Part shown: positions 42,098-42,878 of the stretch, piece after piece | Position numbering within the stretch: the first letter of the stretch is position 1 | Layout: the number at the start of each line of letters is the position of its first letter | NCBI GenBank assembly: GCA_020073105.1 | Contig: JAIQFW010000006.1 | Coordinates: 1 to 42,878 of the forward strand | Length of the DNA: 42,878 bases | From: Terriglobia bacterium | GTDB lineage: Bacteria > Acidobacteriota > Terriglobia > Terriglobales > Acidobacteriaceae | Reading direction: 5' to 3' | The notes under the pieces: model-generated | The model's database searches: none | What the model was told of the DNA's origin: nothing | The model's input: the letters and a program-made list of their open reading frames with translations, nothing else | Position numbers and translations under genes: made by a program

Positions 42098-42313
42098 TGT
42101 CATCTTGAGCGAAGCGACGTCTTTCGCGAGGCGAAAGGCGTCACGCAGTCGAAAGATCCCTTTAATCTGCGAGGTCTTGTAGAGGAGGTCCCTTCGTCCG
42201 GTGCCGTGGAGAGAGTGCCATGCAGCGGTCGGAGCACGGTAAATAGGGTAGCGATCCTTCGACTCCGCAGCACGATTCGCATCGCGAATCGTGCTGCTGC
42301 GCTCAGGATGACA
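42098..42313. repeat. TGTCATCTTGAGC...GATGACA element between purL and selB
   Basis: The 420-bp gap between divergent purL and selB is half filled by this element. Its ends, TGTCATCTTGAGCG and GCTCAGGATGACA, are imperfect inverted copies. Inside, GCAGCACGATTCGC (42267-42280) and GCGAATCGTGCTGC (42284-42297) form a perfect 14-bp hairpin. Relatives are at 17029 and 19896. Promoters for both genes should lie in the remaining flanks, but none is clear. Confidence 0.75.
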
Positions 42314-42385
42314 AGCGATGTTTGGGTGGACCCCGCTGCTCAGGTGACAATCGGTATCTGCCATCTTTAGTATCATTCCTCTCTC

Positions 42386-42878
42386 ATGAAGTCCGTCATC
42401 GTCGGCACGGCTGGCCACATCGATCACGGGAAAACCGCGCTGGTCAAGGCGTTGACCGGGATCGATGCCGACCGCCTGGAAGAAGAGAAGCGCCGCGGCA
42501 TTACCATCGACATCGGCTTCGCCCACCTCGAACTGCCCACGCCCGCTGGTGACATTCTGCGTCTCGGTTTTGTGGACGTCCCCGGCCATGAGCGTTTCGT
42601 GCGCAATATGCTGGCAGGCGTCGGCGGCATCGATCTGGTACTCCTCGTCATCGCCGCCGACGAAGGCATCAAGCCCCAGACCCGCGAGCACTTCGACATC
42701 TGCCGCCTGCTCTCGGTGCGCCGTGGAATCGCGGTGCTGACCAAGTCCGACCTCGTCGATCCGGATACGCTCGAAGTCGTGCGCCTGGAGGTGGAAGACT
42801 TCCTGCGCGGGTCTTTCTTGGAAGCCCCCAAAGCTCCAATCATCGCCGTCAGTTCGCTGACCGGAGCGGGTATCGATG
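42386..42878 (+). CDS. selB: SelB, selenocysteine-specific elongation factor (3' end outside window)
   Basis: The first 164 codons of a translational GTPase that delivers selenocysteyl-tRNA to UGA codons marked by a SECIS element. Visible GTPase motifs: G1 [20 protein letters not shown]2 [16 protein letters not shown]3 [12 protein letters not shown] and G4 TKSD. The wording [20 protein letters not shown] is diagnostic of SelB rather than EF-Tu. The frame is open at the right edge. It implies that the organism decodes selenocysteine; selA, selC and selD would lie elsewhere. Confidence 0.93.
   Translation, partial: MKSVIVGTAGHIDHGKTALVKALTGIDADRLEEEKRRGITIDIGFAHLELPTPAGDILRLGFVDVPGHERFVRNMLAGVGGIDLVLLVIAADEGIKPQTREHFDICRLLSVRRGIAVLTKSDLVDPDTLEVVRLEVEDFLRGSFLEAPKAPIIAVSSLTGAGID

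Noticed and set aside
42050-42370. 106-codon plus-strand frame between purL and selB
   Set aside because: It lies almost entirely in the TGTCAT element and its hairpin, so the frame is a by-product of the repeat.

Overview
The window looks like a chromosomal segment of an Acidobacteriota bacterium (Terriglobia-like). The inference rests on the moderately GC-rich housekeeping genes, many secreted beta-propeller, TPR and TonB-type envelope proteins, a tandem-domain ThyX, GloVer-repeat proteins, dense palindromic intergenic repeats, and an atypical tRNA of a kind reported mainly from Acidobacteria. No rRNA or other clade marker is present, so this placement is not proven.

Layout. 1-3.3 kb: 3' part of purM, a VapBC-like toxin-antitoxin pair with a perfect 36-bp operator/promoter palindrome, and a two-domain thyX. 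3.6-9.3 kb: a secreted LolA-fold-like protein, a CPA2 antiporter, fabG, a GNAT, a secreted dienelactone hydrolase, an XRE regulator and an MXAN_5187-like protein. 9.4-13.9 kb: purH, a large TPR protein, a second GNAT. 14-21.8 kb: a GloVer/IPT surface protein, dgt, an M20 peptidase, an OmpA-like protein with a clear terminator, and an eight-unit PQQ-type propeller. 22.3-25.1 kb: an accessory island with an IS1595 transposase, several small uncharacterised genes and an unusual tRNA. 25.4-33.3 kb: prfA, a frameshifted four-helix-bundle gene inside a 36-bp inverted repeat, a DUF1385 protein, an ATP-dependent DNA ligase, a CDF metal transporter, an FAD oxidoreductase and prmC. 33.4-37.9 kb: a TonB-dependent receptor, a lipoprotein and a secreted protein. 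38.1-42 kb: purF and purL. Right edge: the start of selB.

Functional themes. Four purine genes (purM, purH, purF, purL) occur within 42 kb but in three separate places; thyX and dgt add nucleotide metabolism. prfA, prmC, selB and the odd tRNA form a translation theme. The rest is mainly envelope and secreted proteins.

Most notable. The RNA at 24782-24871 folds perfectly as a tRNA with a 9-bp acceptor stem and a 3-bp T stem (9/3), a long variable arm, discriminator G and anticodon UAA. This predicts a serine-accepting tRNA reading leucine UUA/UUG codons. Other strong signals are short palindromic elements carried in frame inside conserved enzymes (DNA ligase twice, PrmC, PurL), a ThyX whose signature motif is split between its two halves, and several families of word-like inverted repeats between genes. 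All calls come from reading the sequence; no database search was run.
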